A stretch of 32,240 nt of DNA from contig NW_022205144.1 in the NCBI RefSeq assembly GCF_008831285.2, forward strand, positions 1-32,240, given 5' to 3'. This DNA is from Nymphaea colorata. Taxonomy: Eukaryota > Streptophyta > Magnoliopsida > Nymphaeales > Nymphaeaceae. Shown piece after piece: positions 10,501 to 20,203 of the stretch (position 1 is its first letter; the number at the start of each line of letters is the position of its first letter). The notes under the pieces were generated by a model. That model ran no database searches, was not told where the DNA came from, and was given only the letters and a program-made list of their open reading frames with translations. The position numbers and the translations under genes are program-made.

Positions 10501-12882
10501 GTTTGTTCCTAGAATTTTTATTGCATTGAACTGTCACTTGTCTGAAGACTCAGGAATAAAGCAAGCAGGAGGTAAGCAGAGAAAGCAAGGATAATATAGC
10601 AACAAAGTGAAAATCTCAAGAAACTCATTGTTGATTTGTTTGGAGTCTTGGACATCTTATTATTCAGGCAACAGTGCATGATTAGAGCAGTAATTCTTAC
10701 AATTACATAATGAGATATATACAAAGACCTAGTAAAATTCTACGTGCCTTACGTTGAATGATGATTACATGTTTGGCCACATTTTCTCTATCATCATTTT
10801 CAAGTTACAAATGGTCCGTTTGATTGATGACTTGTGCTTAAGGAATCAATGTCCTGTCTTAGTCTAGCCATTTAATGAATATGTTAGGTACAAGGATTCT
10901 ATAACAAACAAATTGAATATGCTTCTATTAGTTGAAAATGTTGATTAAGAGAATTAACCAATTAAGTATTATTCCCTTGGTTAGATGTTGATAATCACAA
11001 TAAATATCCAGTTCATCAAGTCAAGTGAACGATGTATACTGAGATTGCAACCATTACAGATGCCACCGATCCCAATTTGACTTCCTTCTTAGATGAAGTG
11101 ATGTTGTCTTGCATTCCACTAGTCCAAAATATGATGTTTCTTCGCATAGGCACACAACATGCTGAGACATTCATTATTATGTTGGCATCTCAAATCCAAT
11201 CGTACAGGATAAACACTCATAATTAAAGGACTTTTTTCTCGTTTTTGCTAGCCATTTCTCTTGTGTTACTTTTTGGATACAACGACATATCAAAAGATAG
11301 AATTTACTGTACCTAGATGCGAATTTGAGGGTTAAGCACAATGTTTGGCTCTGGGAAACTGTAGTCATAGATTCAGACATCTACCCTTGTGAATATTATG
11401 TACTTATTTTCCTGCTCAATGCAGAAATAAATATCTGTCATCAGCTTCTCTTTTCTAATTAATAGAAATATGTGATTTTCTTTGCAATCTTTGGTACTTT
11501 TCTTTAACATATTTATAGGACTTCTTTATTGAGGAAAAATATTTGGCAGAGTCCTCTACGAACATGGACACTAAAAGATTTTTAAGTTATCAAACACACC
11601 TTTCGATTAAAATTTAACTAGTCACTCATGTAGTTCGGTCTCATGATTTAATAATGGTCGCACAATTATTTTTCACGGTCTCCAGTATTGAAAAAGGAAG
11701 AAAGGAGCAGTTAATTGGACTTCTCCAATGCTTTTAACTTCCGGGCTACTAGTTTGAACATAAAAGATTTTGCACTTAATCCTTCGCCAATTATATTCTT
11801 AGAGTCCTTCACCCACTAAGTAACTGGTCAATTTTGTACAACTTTGGCCAACATCAACCGATAAATTGTATAGTTCTCGTCTACAAATATCGCAAAAGAC
11901 CCAGATAAAAAACTGGTGAAATCATAACCAAGAAAAGCAAGCAAAGAGTTGGTGAAGCAAAAAACAAACATACATAAATCATAAAGGATGCATCCATCTA
12001 TACGAGCAAGTGCTTGCATAGAGAATTTGAATGTATTGTCGTTTTAAAATATCAACTAATCAAGGACAAATAATTGATGAGGAAAACAGAGAAGTCAGTG
12101 GTTGTTGTTCTTTCATTCATGCATAAAATTCAGGAAATTCTGTGGAATTAAAATAAGTTACGCTAAACTCCTTGTGTCCGACAAGCGGCAGTTCCACTAA
12201 ATCCTTTGCTTCTAAATACACGGGAAAGACACCCAAAATAGAAAAAAGAAGAAGAAGAAGAAGAAGAAGGAAAGCCTCAAAGTAGCATTTCTCGAGCACA
12301 AGTTATGATCGGAGAGTTAAAACTTACTAAGTAATTAACATAATACTTTATAATGGAGAAGCAGAATAAGAAAAAGCAAGACAATTTCATCCAGCTCGTA
12401 GCTAATTCGGTAAATTGAACAAAGAAACTCCAATGTAAAACCGAAAGGTGATCACGACAACTTTCCATTAAACCAACGAGAAAGACGATAAAAATAGCCT
12501 AAAAGCCATGTCAAGTCAACCCAAGAAAAGCTCCCAACCTTCTCGGGCCAAAAGTAACCGGCGGCAAGGAGACGAAAGCACGAAGTGGGTTCACTGCGTC
12601 CAGGGAACGGCGAGAAGAAGGATCCGATGAATTGGGGAGCGACCATTTGGAGTAGGCAGAGAGTGTGGACAGCGAGGACGGCCGATCGGTCTTCAACGGG
12701 AGGGAGTGGCGAAGGACCTCAGGGAGGACGTCGGCGGCCGCCGACGAGGAGGAAGCTGGTGGGGAGGACGACGGAGAAGGAGGAGAGGGAAGTCTCTGAG
12801 CGAGACGAGCCGCAGCGTGCTTGGACTCCTGAAGGAAGAAGGAGCCCTCCTTGCTCGCCAATCGCCCCGCCAAGAAGCTCAT
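7400..12882 (-). CDS. Five-exon gene for a 250-residue plant-type membrane protein of unknown function
   Basis: Coding exons in transcript order are 12882-12539, 10186-10065, 9401-9310, 7669-7583 and 7507-7400. Together they make 753 bases, exactly 250 codons plus TGA. All four junctions use GT-AG and their phases agree. The protein begins MSFLAGRLASKEGSF, has a Ser/Pro-rich linker (about residues 31-95) with DVLPEVLRHSLP, then VTFGPRRW (109-116) and STANELRRD. One hydrophobic segment spans about residues 160-180, followed by a charged C-terminal tail ending KRYGRRVPE. The order suggests a membrane-anchored protein with a long soluble N-terminal part. I have the impression that similar proteins occur across land plants without a known function, but this is memory, not a search result. 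The start was chosen because upstream codons in the same frame (to 12972) run through purine-rich leader and a TATA-like site lies behind it. The exons are absent from the right arm. The gene runs in the same direction as RING1, whose 3' end lies 674 bases upstream. Confidence 0.85.
7583..7669 (-). CDS. Exon 4 of the five-exon gene (29 codons, NEDIKVKG to LRTW)
   Basis: The donor is ACATGG followed by GTGAGT. The acceptor is taken as GGGAAG before AACGAG. It is the weakest splice site of the gene, and an alternative AG six bases later would drop two residues without changing frame. Intron 3 before it is 1640 bases and holds a segment (about 8575-8670) that is duplicated in the right arm. Confidence 0.75.
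8575..8670. repeat. Left-arm segment inside intron 3 (pairs with 28664-28762)
   Basis: In reverse complement this matches the right arm, including the run around TTATTACAATAAGAAAAATA (8637-8656) and the word GGTTCCAC. The right-arm copy is joined directly to the partner of 15779 on one side and of 6755 on the other, so it marks the remnant left between two missing blocks. Confidence 0.8.
9310..9401 (-). CDS. Exon 3 of the five-exon gene (the membrane segment)
   Basis: The acceptor is CTTTTCTGTAG and the donor is CAATCT followed by GTAAGT. Nearly the whole exon is one hydrophobic helix (FVVATMIVFGAATITFAF), followed by AASQLDLQS. Intron 2 is 663 bases. Confidence 0.85.
10065..10186 (-). CDS. 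Exon 2 of the five-exon gene (40 codons, WSLP to GISQ)
   Basis: The acceptor is GATTTAATAG and the donor is CACAAA followed by GTAAGT. It encodes WSLPNSDQSIPASTANELRR and the rest of a charged, helix-prone stretch. It leaves one base, which exon 3 completes to an Ile codon. Intron 1 before it is 2352 bases. Confidence 0.85.
10187..12538 (-). other. Intron 1 of the five-exon gene (2352 bases)
   Basis: AT-rich with no recognisable gene. A short (GAA)n tract lies at about 12247-12270. The ORFs here (for example 11032-11226 and 11828-12019) have no domain and are treated as chance. Confidence 0.7.
12539..12882 (-). CDS. Exon 1 of the five-exon gene (residues 1-114 plus two bases)
   Basis: Runs from the ATG to a donor AGAAG followed by GTTGGG. 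The exon ends two bases into an Arg codon, which exon 2 completes with G before TGG. The longer open frame past the donor (reading LGAFLGLT) is intron read-through. Confidence 0.85.
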
Positions 12883-12983
12883 CCCCCTTTCCCTCTCTCT
12901 CCCCCGGAAGTTCAGGCTCTGAATGGTCCTCGCGTCCCATTCGTATATGAGGCTGAGCCATGTTATTTTCATGTAGGTCCATC

Positions 12984-12992
12984 CTTTATAGG
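12984..12992 (-). promoter_or_regulatory. Candidate TATA box of the five-exon gene
   Basis: CCTATAAAG on the minus strand, about 100 bases before the ATG at 12882. The leader between them contains a GGGAGAGAGAGGG purine stretch, common in plant 5' untranslated regions. Confidence 0.4.
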
Positions 12993-13555
12993 ATATTGAC
13001 GTATTCGAGCTTCAATTTTATTTCTATTTTCCCAGTCCGGTTATAGCATTTGAAAATAGTGCTTGTGAATCGTGACTAATTTTGCTAGTAAAGTTAATTC
13101 TTCATCAAGTGATATTAGCACTCAAAAAACTCAACAAAAAAAATGAAGTCATGAAAGTACAATATTGTAGTATACCATAGGTTGATTTAAATTTCAAAGC
13201 AACTTGGACTCAAAGACAGGAAGAAGGTTGAAGAATGATGTCGATTTTAGTCTTTCTATTTGCATGACATCAAAATTGGATGTTTCCTCTTCTAACCTAA
13301 AAAAATTGGAACGTATAGAGAGTTGCCTGAATTTCGAACTCTGATACCAACTTTTTGACAAACCCCACAACTACAATAGACTTCCTTAAGGAAAATTAAA
13401 TACAACAAGTTCAGGCGAGTTTATATGCATGCCAAGGAATTAACCAAGCATTAAAACTGATCATTACATATTAATATTATATAATTTGATCGAATGTAAT
13501 TGATTTACATCTTTAGTCAACAAAGATCAAAGAAGAAGAAAATAATAAAAACACA
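12993..13555. other. Spacer between the five-exon gene promoter and the 3' end of RING1
   Basis: AT-rich, with no domain in any frame. It should hold the upstream regulatory region of the five-exon gene and the 3' untranslated region of RING1. Confidence 0.5.
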
Positions 13556-14365
13556 TCACGAGTCATCGTCAACGGGCAGCTCTAAGCGACAGACTGGGCA
13601 AGAATGCGCTCGTTTAAGCCATGCCAAGATGCAGCCTTCATGAAACTCGTGGGAGCAAGGCATCTTAGCTAAGCAGTCTCCTCTGCCAACTTCATCCTGG
13701 CAAACCACGCACATCTTCTGCTCAGAAATCTCCTCCTCCTGGTCGTCGACCTTCTTCCTCTCCAAGGCATCCACCGAAGCCTTTGATGCAGGAGCCGGCG
13801 GCGGCTCATAAGCAAACAGAGAATCGCCGGCAGCCAAATCCTCTGTCTCCGCGAGAAAAAACTCCACCAACTGCTCCTCCAAAGCGTCAGTCATATCATC
13901 GGCGCCGGCAACCCCCCACTCCTCGTCCCTGAGCGCCTGATAAGTCAAGGTGGTAGTCGACACTACCACCAGAGACTCGTCGGGTCCCACCACCGTCCGG
14001 CGATCTCCCGGCTGGATGAAGTCCCACAGCTCTCCTAAAACATGGCCGACCCACCCGACCAGCCGCTCGCACCGGACATCGGAGAAGTGTCGCACGACGT
14101 GCTGCGCCACGTCCTCTCGGGTCTGTAAGCTGCTCCGATCCACGACGACGGAGCTTCTGAACAAGTTGAGAAGACGAAGATGCGCCGGCGTCTCCGTTGA
14201 ACGTCCTTCTTGACGACCACCTTCAGCTCCTCTGGTTTGGAAAAGGATCATCGTTTGGAATTTCAAATGCACCGTTCCTGAAGCCGTCCCATGCTCCTCA
14301 GATCTTGGTTCCAGCGATCCCATTGCGAAACTGCGATTCGATGTGCGAATCGTCGACCTCAACAT
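13556..14365 (-). CDS. RING1: RING-H2 zinc-finger protein, probable E3 ubiquitin ligase (269 residues)
   Basis: A single uninterrupted ORF from ATG. The C-terminal RING-H2 finger is complete: C219, C222, C237, H239, H242, C245, C256 and C259, with the usual ten-residue spacing before CPVC and a Trp (AWL) at the E2-contact position. RING-H2 domains recruit E2 ubiquitin-conjugating enzymes, so an E3 role is likely. The N-terminal half has alternating hydrophobic stretches (MVxLxFQT-like start, then VSTTTLTYQ after a Pro-Gly turn) and no family I can name. An acidic region and SKASVDALERKK lead into the finger. There is no signal peptide or membrane segment, so it is probably soluble. It is closely similar to RING2 (18018-18812), including the 5' flank, so the two look like tandem duplicates. 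No inverted partner exists in the right arm. Confidence 0.82.
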   Translation of the reverse strand: MLRSTIRTSNRSFAMGSLEPRSEEHGTASGTVHLKFQTMILFQTRGAEGGRQEGRSTETPAHLRLLNLFRSSVVVDRSSLQTREDVAQHVVRHFSDVRCERLVGWVGHVLGELWDFIQPGDRRTVVGPDESLVVVSTTTLTYQALRDEEWGVAGADDMTDALEEQLVEFFLAETEDLAAGDSLFAYEPPPAPASKASVDALERKKVDDQEEEISEQKMCVVCQDEVGRGDCLAKMPCSHEFHEGCILAWLKRAHSCPVCRLELPVDDDS

Positions 14366-15000
14366 CTCTCCCTCAACGTCTTCTGCAGATTGGAACTCAG
14401 AAGTTCGGACAGTGCTTAACTAATAGATGAAGAGATATAGATAGCAACAAGCATCAAAGCGGGAGCGCCTACCCTTCTCATTTATCTTGATTAGATATGC
14501 ATTTTTTGATTGATATAAAGCTGGACGTATATCTAAAATCTCCAAACCAAAGCTCTCCTAGCTGAGTGGATTAAATGTTGATGCAGTTTAGACCGGTAGT
14601 TGAATATGTATCTCTCTAAATTGCAGGCGTAACTGAGTCTTAGATTGGCTTCTTAGTTGTTAGACTGGGAGTTGTTTTAGATAAATATATATATATATAT
14701 CTCTAATTACGTTATGTTTATGCCATCTTGATATGTTAACTACCTGCACGTTTTAAAACTTATCAACTGACTAGTCTACTGAGTAGATATGTTTTAAGAT
14801 AAGATCTTTGTTGAGAGAGAGAGAACTCATGTTAGAAGGAGCGCACCATTTTTTATTTGGCAATTTTCTCAATTCTGTTCTCAAACTTTATATGTGGAAT
14901 TGGAACAAATAAATGTGTTATAGTAAAAGGATATGTGTTCTTAGTCTTATTGTCATCTCATAAATATTATTTTATATTTATTTATTATTTTATATTTTTT
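14366..15000 (-). promoter_or_regulatory. 5' flank of RING1, shared with RING2
   Basis: The leader words CTTCTGCAGATTGGAA (14384-14399) and GCAACAAGCA recur in order upstream of RING2 and its inverted copy. Farther out, GCACCATTTTTTATTT at about 14844 matches the RING2 flank near 19294 and the central copy near 22927. The duplication that made RING1 and RING2 therefore carried roughly 0.5-1 kb of upstream DNA. A short (TA)n lies near 14686-14700 and a GA tract near 14814. Confidence 0.6.
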
Positions 15001-15199
15001 ATCTTAAATACATGAATGTACAAATGTTTGAGCATGCAAGTAAATGCACATGTTGATAGTAGAATTCACCCTCGACGTATGCTCATTTATGTAACTCAAT
15101 TTGTATTAATCATGGGCTTCAAAAAGAAAATCACCAGTTGACCAGAGACAAAAGGTTAAGCTGCGCAATATAAGCGTCACAATAGGTCTAACATGGCGC

Positions 15200-15387
15200 T
15201 TTCCTTTAGTATCAGAAATGAGGGTATTCTCTGGCGCTATATTACCACTAAAACCATAGTTAACTTTTTTAATCGGCATCCACGAAAATGCAATTTCCTT
15301 TAATATCAGAAATGAGGGTATTCTCTGGCGCTATATTACCACTAAAACCATAGTTAACTTTTTTAACTGGCATCCACAAAAATGCAA
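15200..15387. repeat. Tandem duplication, 94-base period
   Basis: Two nearly identical units begin at 15200 and 15294. Each contains ATCAGAAATGAGGGTATTCT and ACCATAGTTAACTTTTTTAA. The two copies differ at only a few positions, so the event looks recent. The minus-strand ORF at 15269-15607 is read from this repeat and has no domain. Confidence 0.85.
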
Positions 15388-15506
15388 GTGAAAACTCTAG
15401 CACCATATTAGCACCATAGTTAATTTTTTTAAATTGAAGTCTCATTCCTGGTGAATGTTCCTTATCCTCCCTGGTGGGGAGCAGAAACTGCTTGTCACTT
15501 AAGGAC

Positions 15507-15585
15507 CGTTTAATGGGCAGGAAATATCCTGTAGCACTAGAAATAAAATTCAAACTTTTAAAATTTTCTTTTTGCCCATCAAACG
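15507..15585. repeat. Short inverted pair, possible miniature DNA transposon
   Basis: CGTTTAATGGGCA (15507-15519) and TGCCCATCAAACG (15573-15585) are imperfect reverse complements about 53 bases apart. This may be the end structure of a small non-autonomous element. No target-site duplication was established. Confidence 0.35.
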
Positions 15586-15778
15586 TGGGATGAAAAAAAC
15601 TTACCATTGGTTCGGTTTTCGGAAACTGTTTTTAGAAAATTCCATCTCACCCCAAGGGGTAAAAAAAAATTTATGAAAAAAAAAAACGTTGGCTTCTTCT
15701 TCTCGCATCAACATCACCCAACCTCACCCTCTCGTCTGCTGCCATTCCTCAACAAACTATCTGCCGCCCTCCTTCACC

Positions 15779-16352
15779 TATGAAACTCTCCACTAGGTGG
15801 AGACAAGCAGATGGTTTCTGGGCTAAAACCCTCGGCACCTTCTGCCTGGACTGTGCCTCCTCTCTTTGCAAACTCTCCACACCCTCCACCTCTAGTAGGT
15901 TTGTTCAACCAGTCAAGCTCGACTTGAAGTTGTTCGATAAACTTGACTTGAACTCGACTTGTTTATTAAATGAGTCGAGTTTGAGATATGAAATGAACTT
16001 GATAACCTAAACAAGTCGAGTCCGAGTTAAGTGGGCTCGGCTCGGTTAAACTTAGTAAGCTCGAGAAAGAAAATATATAAAATATATCTCATAAAATTAT
16101 GAAAAAAAATAAATTGATCAAATGGGTACACACGTGGCTAGTATATGACTAGTATATGAGAGGTCCAATGCTCAAGTCTACATGCCACCTCTTTCTTTAA
16201 ACTTTTTTTTTTAATGAAATGCTTGGCCTGACTCAAACCAATCTTTTGCTCGAACCGAGTTCGAGTTTTAAGAACTGGAATCGAGTCAAGCTCTATTAAT
16301 GAAAACAAACCCGAGTAGAGCTCAAGCCAAGTTCGAGTTTCTTTCAAGACAT
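15779..16352. repeat. Left-arm segment with a truncated TCGAG-rich element (pairs with 28150-28660)
   Basis: Begins with a CTCCAC-rich stretch (15779-15897), followed by an element starting near 15898 (GGTTTGTTCAACC) and rich in TCGAG, CTCGA and AAGC words. In the right arm the same element has both ends (28107-28499), while here the far end is missing after about 16352. No coding potential. Confidence 0.75.
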
Positions 16353-17251
16353 GGGCTTCGGTGAAAAAGAAGGGTGGAGAAAAGCTCCACTGAAGAAAAA
16401 AATAGTGAAAATGTGTCCAAACCCTTGTGTTTTTGTCAAAAATTTTCAATTCAACCCCACAAGTTTACATGTTTTTTTAAATGGTTGGGTATCTTTTAAA
16501 ACAATTACGTAGACACCCCACAATTAAGCTTCACATTAACTAGATTGTGTAATCCTCCCATCTTGCACAACCTACATTAATTGATTCAGTGGCCTTTTAA
16601 GGGTAGGAAGAACGCCCTTAGTCTGAGCAACAAAATATCATGTAATCAATGGCAGACTCAAAATTTTTTGGCTAAGGGTACAGTAAGTTTAAATTTCAAA
16701 CTTTAAGGAGCACTCATACACAAAAAGCTTAAAATTAATGAGGTCTATATATGTAAATAAAGAAATTTTGTGGGCTGGTGTGGGCAATTGCCCACACCAG
16801 CTACAATGTAGCTCCACTTCTGCATGTACAGAGTCTACTTACAACAAGTCTTATGACATATACAACAAAATTTATAAGAAAATATACAAAAGATGCTGGT
16901 CACATTTATCAGAACGATATACTTATGAAAAAATGAGTACATTACAAGAAAATAAGAAAAAGGAAAAAGAATGAAGGAAAAGAGGGAATGAAGAATAAAC
17001 GAATCTGGGAAGCCAAAAAAGGGGAAAACGAGAAGTCACGTTGGGAGAAGAAAGAAAAAGGAGAAGAGAAAGGGAGAAGAGAAAGGGAGAAGGATGAAAG
17101 AAAAATAAATCATTTCATCTTTTTTAAAATCGTCCTAAAAATTGTTCAGAGAGTTGGCTATTTTCAGTATCTTTTTTTTTGTGAATTTTAAAATTTAAAT
17201 ATTGGAAAAGAAATTTGCTGTTTCTTACATTACAATTCTGCGAAATTCAAG
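16353..17251. other. Left-arm-only stretch, gene-free
   Basis: This roughly 0.9 kb has no counterpart in the right arm, where about 80 unrelated bases sit at the same place. It contains a 28-base perfect palindrome (16774-16801) and an A/G-rich run (about 16940-17105) whose Lys/Glu-rich ORF is low complexity. No protein domain. Confidence 0.6.
16774..16801. repeat. 28-base perfect palindrome centred on AATT
   Basis: GCTGGTGTGGGC, AATT, GCCCACACCAGC: both 12-base arms match exactly. A decayed relative (GGGCATTGCCC) occurs near 22709. It may be part of an old transposon end. Confidence 0.9.
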
Positions 17252-17281
17252 ATATGCATAACTTGTCACATTTGAAGAATT

Positions 17282-17476
17282 TTGTACGGAATCATTTTAC
17301 TGAAAATTATCTACACTTTAATTCTTTTTGAAAAATCATTTGATCTGTACCGAAAAAGAAAAATCCATGAGTCTTCTTCCAAGAAAATTCAATCTAAGAA
17401 CCATGATAGAAGAATCGATCATATTGGAACAGATTTATCTCAGCATATTCTGCAAGATCCATTGGGATTAATATAA
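17282..17476 (+). other. Conserved ORF-like segment present in both arms (partner 27994-27800)
   Basis: A 64-codon open frame reading FEKSFDLYRKRKIHESSS and ending HILQDPLGLI. The right-arm copy keeps the same frame with only a few changes (Leu to Ser, Ile to Arg, Tyr to His). The opposite strand is also open in the right-arm copy but has a stop in this one. I do not recognise it. With only two recently related copies, conservation alone does not show that it is coding. It could be a fragment of an unknown gene or of an organelle insertion. Confidence 0.25.
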
Positions 17477-17703
17477 GATTGTCTCTGTTATTCCCATTCC
17501 TGCGTATATATGAATGCATTAGTTCTCCAATTTCCCAGCAAGAACAAAGATACGGATGCAATCACTGGAATATCTTCGATCGTGAAAGAGAGAATGAAGT
17601 CAGCAACACAATGTGGAAGATGCGAACACTAGAGAGAGAGAGAGAGAGAGTGGAACGTGTGCCCAAATACTCAAAGCTGAAAAGCATATGAGAATCTAGC
17701 TGC

Positions 17704-17706
<3 letters not shown>

Positions 17707-17773
<67 letters not shown>

Positions 17774-17777
17774 GGGG

Positions 17778-17812
<35 letters not shown>

Positions 17813-17813
17813 G
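17707..17813. repeat. (TA)n followed by (GA)n
   Basis: TA run 17707-17740, then a GA-rich run with a GGGGGG interruption. The right arm has the inverted equivalent, (CT)n then (TA)n at 27569-27633, so the compound repeat predates the inverted duplication. Confidence 0.9.
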
Positions 17814-18017
17814 AGGTTGAGGGACTTCTTTGCCTAATGTTGGTATATGTTTGCATTGTCAATATAGACGAAGGATGAAAAATTATCAACATATGATATA
17901 TTATATATCTGATAAAATGTTGAGTTACATCTTTAATATTATATATCTGATAAAATGTTCTTTAATCAACAAACATGATCGAAGAAGAAAAGAAGTAGTA
18001 AAAATGCATGAAATCTG

Positions 18018-18812
18018 TCAATAATCATCAGTCGGCAACTCATGGCGACAGACAGGGCAAGAATGGGCTTGTCGAAGCCATGCCAGGATGCAGCCTTCAT
18101 GAAATTCATGGGAGCAAGGCATTCTAGCCAGGCAGTCTCCTCTACCAACTTCAGCCTGGCAAACCACGCACGTATTCTGGCCATTTTCCTCCGCCTTCTT
18201 CCTCTCCAAGGCATCTACGGACGCCTTCGACGCTGGGGCCGGCACCGCCTCGTAAGCAAACAGAGCATCGTCGTCGGCCAACTCCTCCAAATCGTCGGCA
18301 AGATCCATCTCCTCCTGAGCTTCCGTCATATCTTCTGTCGGATCCTCCAAATCGCCGTCAACATCTTCCCGGGAGTCCATTGAGTGATAAGTGACGGTGG
18401 TAGTCAACGATACCGTCTGAACCTCGCCGGGACTCAACGCCGCCCGGCCATCTCCCGGCTGCAGGATCAAGTCGCACATCTCAATTGCAACATGGTCGGC
18501 CCAACCGAGAAGCAACCCGCACTCGTGATCGGAGAAGTGTCGCCGGACGTGCTCCACGACTTCCTCTCGTGTCCGCAAGCTGCTGCGGGTCACGATGACG
18601 GAGCTCGTGAACAAGCGGAGAACATGAACCGCCGGAGTCTCCGTTGAACCACCTACTTCACCACCACCTTCAGCTCCTCCGGTTTCTGAACAGATCCTTG
18701 TCTGGAAATGCAGATGCACCATTGCTGAAGCCGTCGCGTGATGTCCAGTTCTTGGTTCCGGCGCCGCCACCGTGGAACTGCGAGTAAACGAGCTAACAGT
18801 CGTCCTCAACAT
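18018..18812 (-). CDS. RING2: RING-H2 zinc-finger protein, probable E3 ubiquitin ligase (264 residues)
   Basis: A single intact ORF from ATG, 264 codons. Zinc ligands are C215, C218, C233, H235, H238, C241, C252 and C255, with AWL at the E2-contact site and a short HELPTDDY tail. The N-terminal half contains HLHFQT near residue 34, LRLFTSSVIVTRSSL, and VSLTTTVTYHS after a Ser-Pro-Gly turn. I cannot assign it to a family. About residues 135-175 are strongly acidic (EDVDGDLEDPTEDM). RING1 has the same order and similar sequence. The leader just before the ATG is a GA-rich microsatellite. The inverted partner at 26810-27319 is nearly identical outside a 285-base gap. An E3 ligase role follows from the RING-H2 domain. 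Substrate and pathway are unknown. Confidence 0.85.
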   Translation of the reverse strand: MLRTTVSSFTRSSTVAAPEPRTGHHATASAMVHLHFQTRICSETGGAEGGGEVGGSTETPAVHVLRLFTSSVIVTRSSLRTREEVVEHVRRHFSDHECGLLLGWADHVAIEMCDLILQPGDGRAALSPGEVQTVSLTTTVTYHSMDSREDVDGDLEDPTEDMTEAQEEMDLADDLEELADDDALFAYEAVPAPASKASVDALERKKAEENGQNTCVVCQAEVGRGDCLARMPCSHEFHEGCILAWLRQAHSCPVCRHELPTDDY

Positions 18813-19700
18813 CTCTCTCTCTCTCTCGCTCTCCCTCTCCGATCTTCTGCAGATTGGAAGTACTCGAGCTGCGGTGCTTAAGCAATTAATCTATGAAGAG
18901 ATATGTAAAGCAACAAGCACGAAGATCTGGAAACTCATGCCGCTTGATTTATCTCCATTCTCGGTTAATTCAATATTTTTTAATAGATATATGTGTAGAA
19001 TCTGGAACTCGAAACTCATGCCGCTTGCTTTATCTCCATTCTTGATTAATTCAATATTTTTTAATAGATATATGTGTAGAAGCTGGAAATATATAGAGAT
19101 ATATATCTAAATCCAGATGGCAACAACCGTTTACGTGGATAGGATTCGGATGCAGCTTAGACTTGTAGGTGAATATATATATCTCTCTAAATCGTAAGCA
19201 GATCTAAATCTGAGATAGTTGTCTTAGTTATCAGATTGAAATTGCTTCAGCCGTCCCAACTGTTCATTTATTTTCCAAACTTATCTACTGGACGCACCAT
19301 TTTTTATTTTGCAGTTTTCTCATTTGTTTTCACAATTTTTTTTTATGGAATTGGAACACATAAATGTATGTTCTAACTGTAGGATATATATCATCTTAGT
19401 ACGCTCACTACTAATTAAATGGAAATTGACATTTGAAGAATTTACATGGAATCATTTTATTGAATTGAGCTTGACCCACATAAATTTTAGCTAATGACAT
19501 TGACTGAATGCGTGCAATTGGGTTCTCCATCTCATCATCATGTTCTTCTTCTTCTTATGTTCTCGTATGGCTACAGATCAGGCTGAGCCGGGGCCAAGCC
19601 GATCCAAATCGTCAGCTTAATTCGTTGAGTCGGCTAGGGATTGTCTAAATCTAGACTGTTAATTTAGCATCAATTTTAACTATTAAACAACATCATTAAG
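18813..19700 (-). promoter_or_regulatory. 5' flank of RING2, conserved in the inverted copy
   Basis: Starts with a CT/GA microsatellite (about 18813-18840), which is the gene-strand leader, then CTTCTGCAGATTGGAA as in RING1. An 81-base tandem duplication follows at 18931-19092. The whole flank is matched in reverse at about 25990-26809, so both RING2 copies probably carry the same promoter. Confidence 0.6.
18931..19092. repeat. Tandem duplication of 81 bases upstream of RING2
   Basis: Each unit starts AAACTCATGCCGCTTG and contains TTCAATATTTTTTAATAGAT. Units start at 18931 and 19012. The same two units appear in the right arm at about 26532-26694, so this duplication is older than the inverted duplication. 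Confidence 0.9.
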
Positions 19701-19973
19701 ACATGAACTAAGTCTTTTTGTTAAAAATAAATGAATCTAGTACTCATGTATGTTGCTTATCAGTTATTATTTTGTAATACTGTTCATAAATTTTAGTTTT
19801 TTAATCATATTGACTTAATGTTTACTTAGATATCTTCAACTTCCTCACAGAACTGTTTTTGCTATAATCTCAAACGCTCTGCGTACCACACATACTGCGG
19901 CAAGGATCGGTATCAGTAATGGCTTCGTTTTTATGCCATCCACAAGATCAAAGGTATACAAAAAATATATATA

Positions 19974-20203
19974 TCACCATGAAATCATATTTTTAATTAC
20001 CATAAAACAAAAATCTAGTAGTGATCACTTCGATTTACATTAAGTTAAATTCAAGATTAACCATGAGAAAGTTATCAATGGCAGAACTGGTTTATCAAAA
20101 CACTCGGTAATTAAGATCCACGGGATGACCGTTTAGTTTGTCTGTGTGAAGCCAACAATCGTGAGCTTTTTGCCGGTAAACACATGAACGCAACCCCTGC
20201 AAG
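19974..20203. repeat. Spacer block also present in direct orientation at 24618-24838
   Basis: This spacer between RING2 and RING3 shares long exact runs with the central copy, such as GGGATGACCGTTTAGTTTGT at 20123-20142. The inverted arm keeps only parts of it (about 25565-25680), with roughly 85 bases missing. The segment therefore exists in three versions, two direct and one inverted. Confidence 0.85.

Noticed and set aside
12585-12999. Overlapping + strand and alternative minus-strand ORFs over exon 1 of the five-exon gene
   Set aside because: They are shadows of the Ser/Pro-rich exon. Only the minus-strand frame from 12882 splices in phase to the other exons.
18042-18383. Long + strand ORF opposite RING2 (and the equivalent at 26954-27295)
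   Set aside because: It mirrors the RING-H2 coding strand and contains no domain. It is open only because the RING frame is GC-rich.
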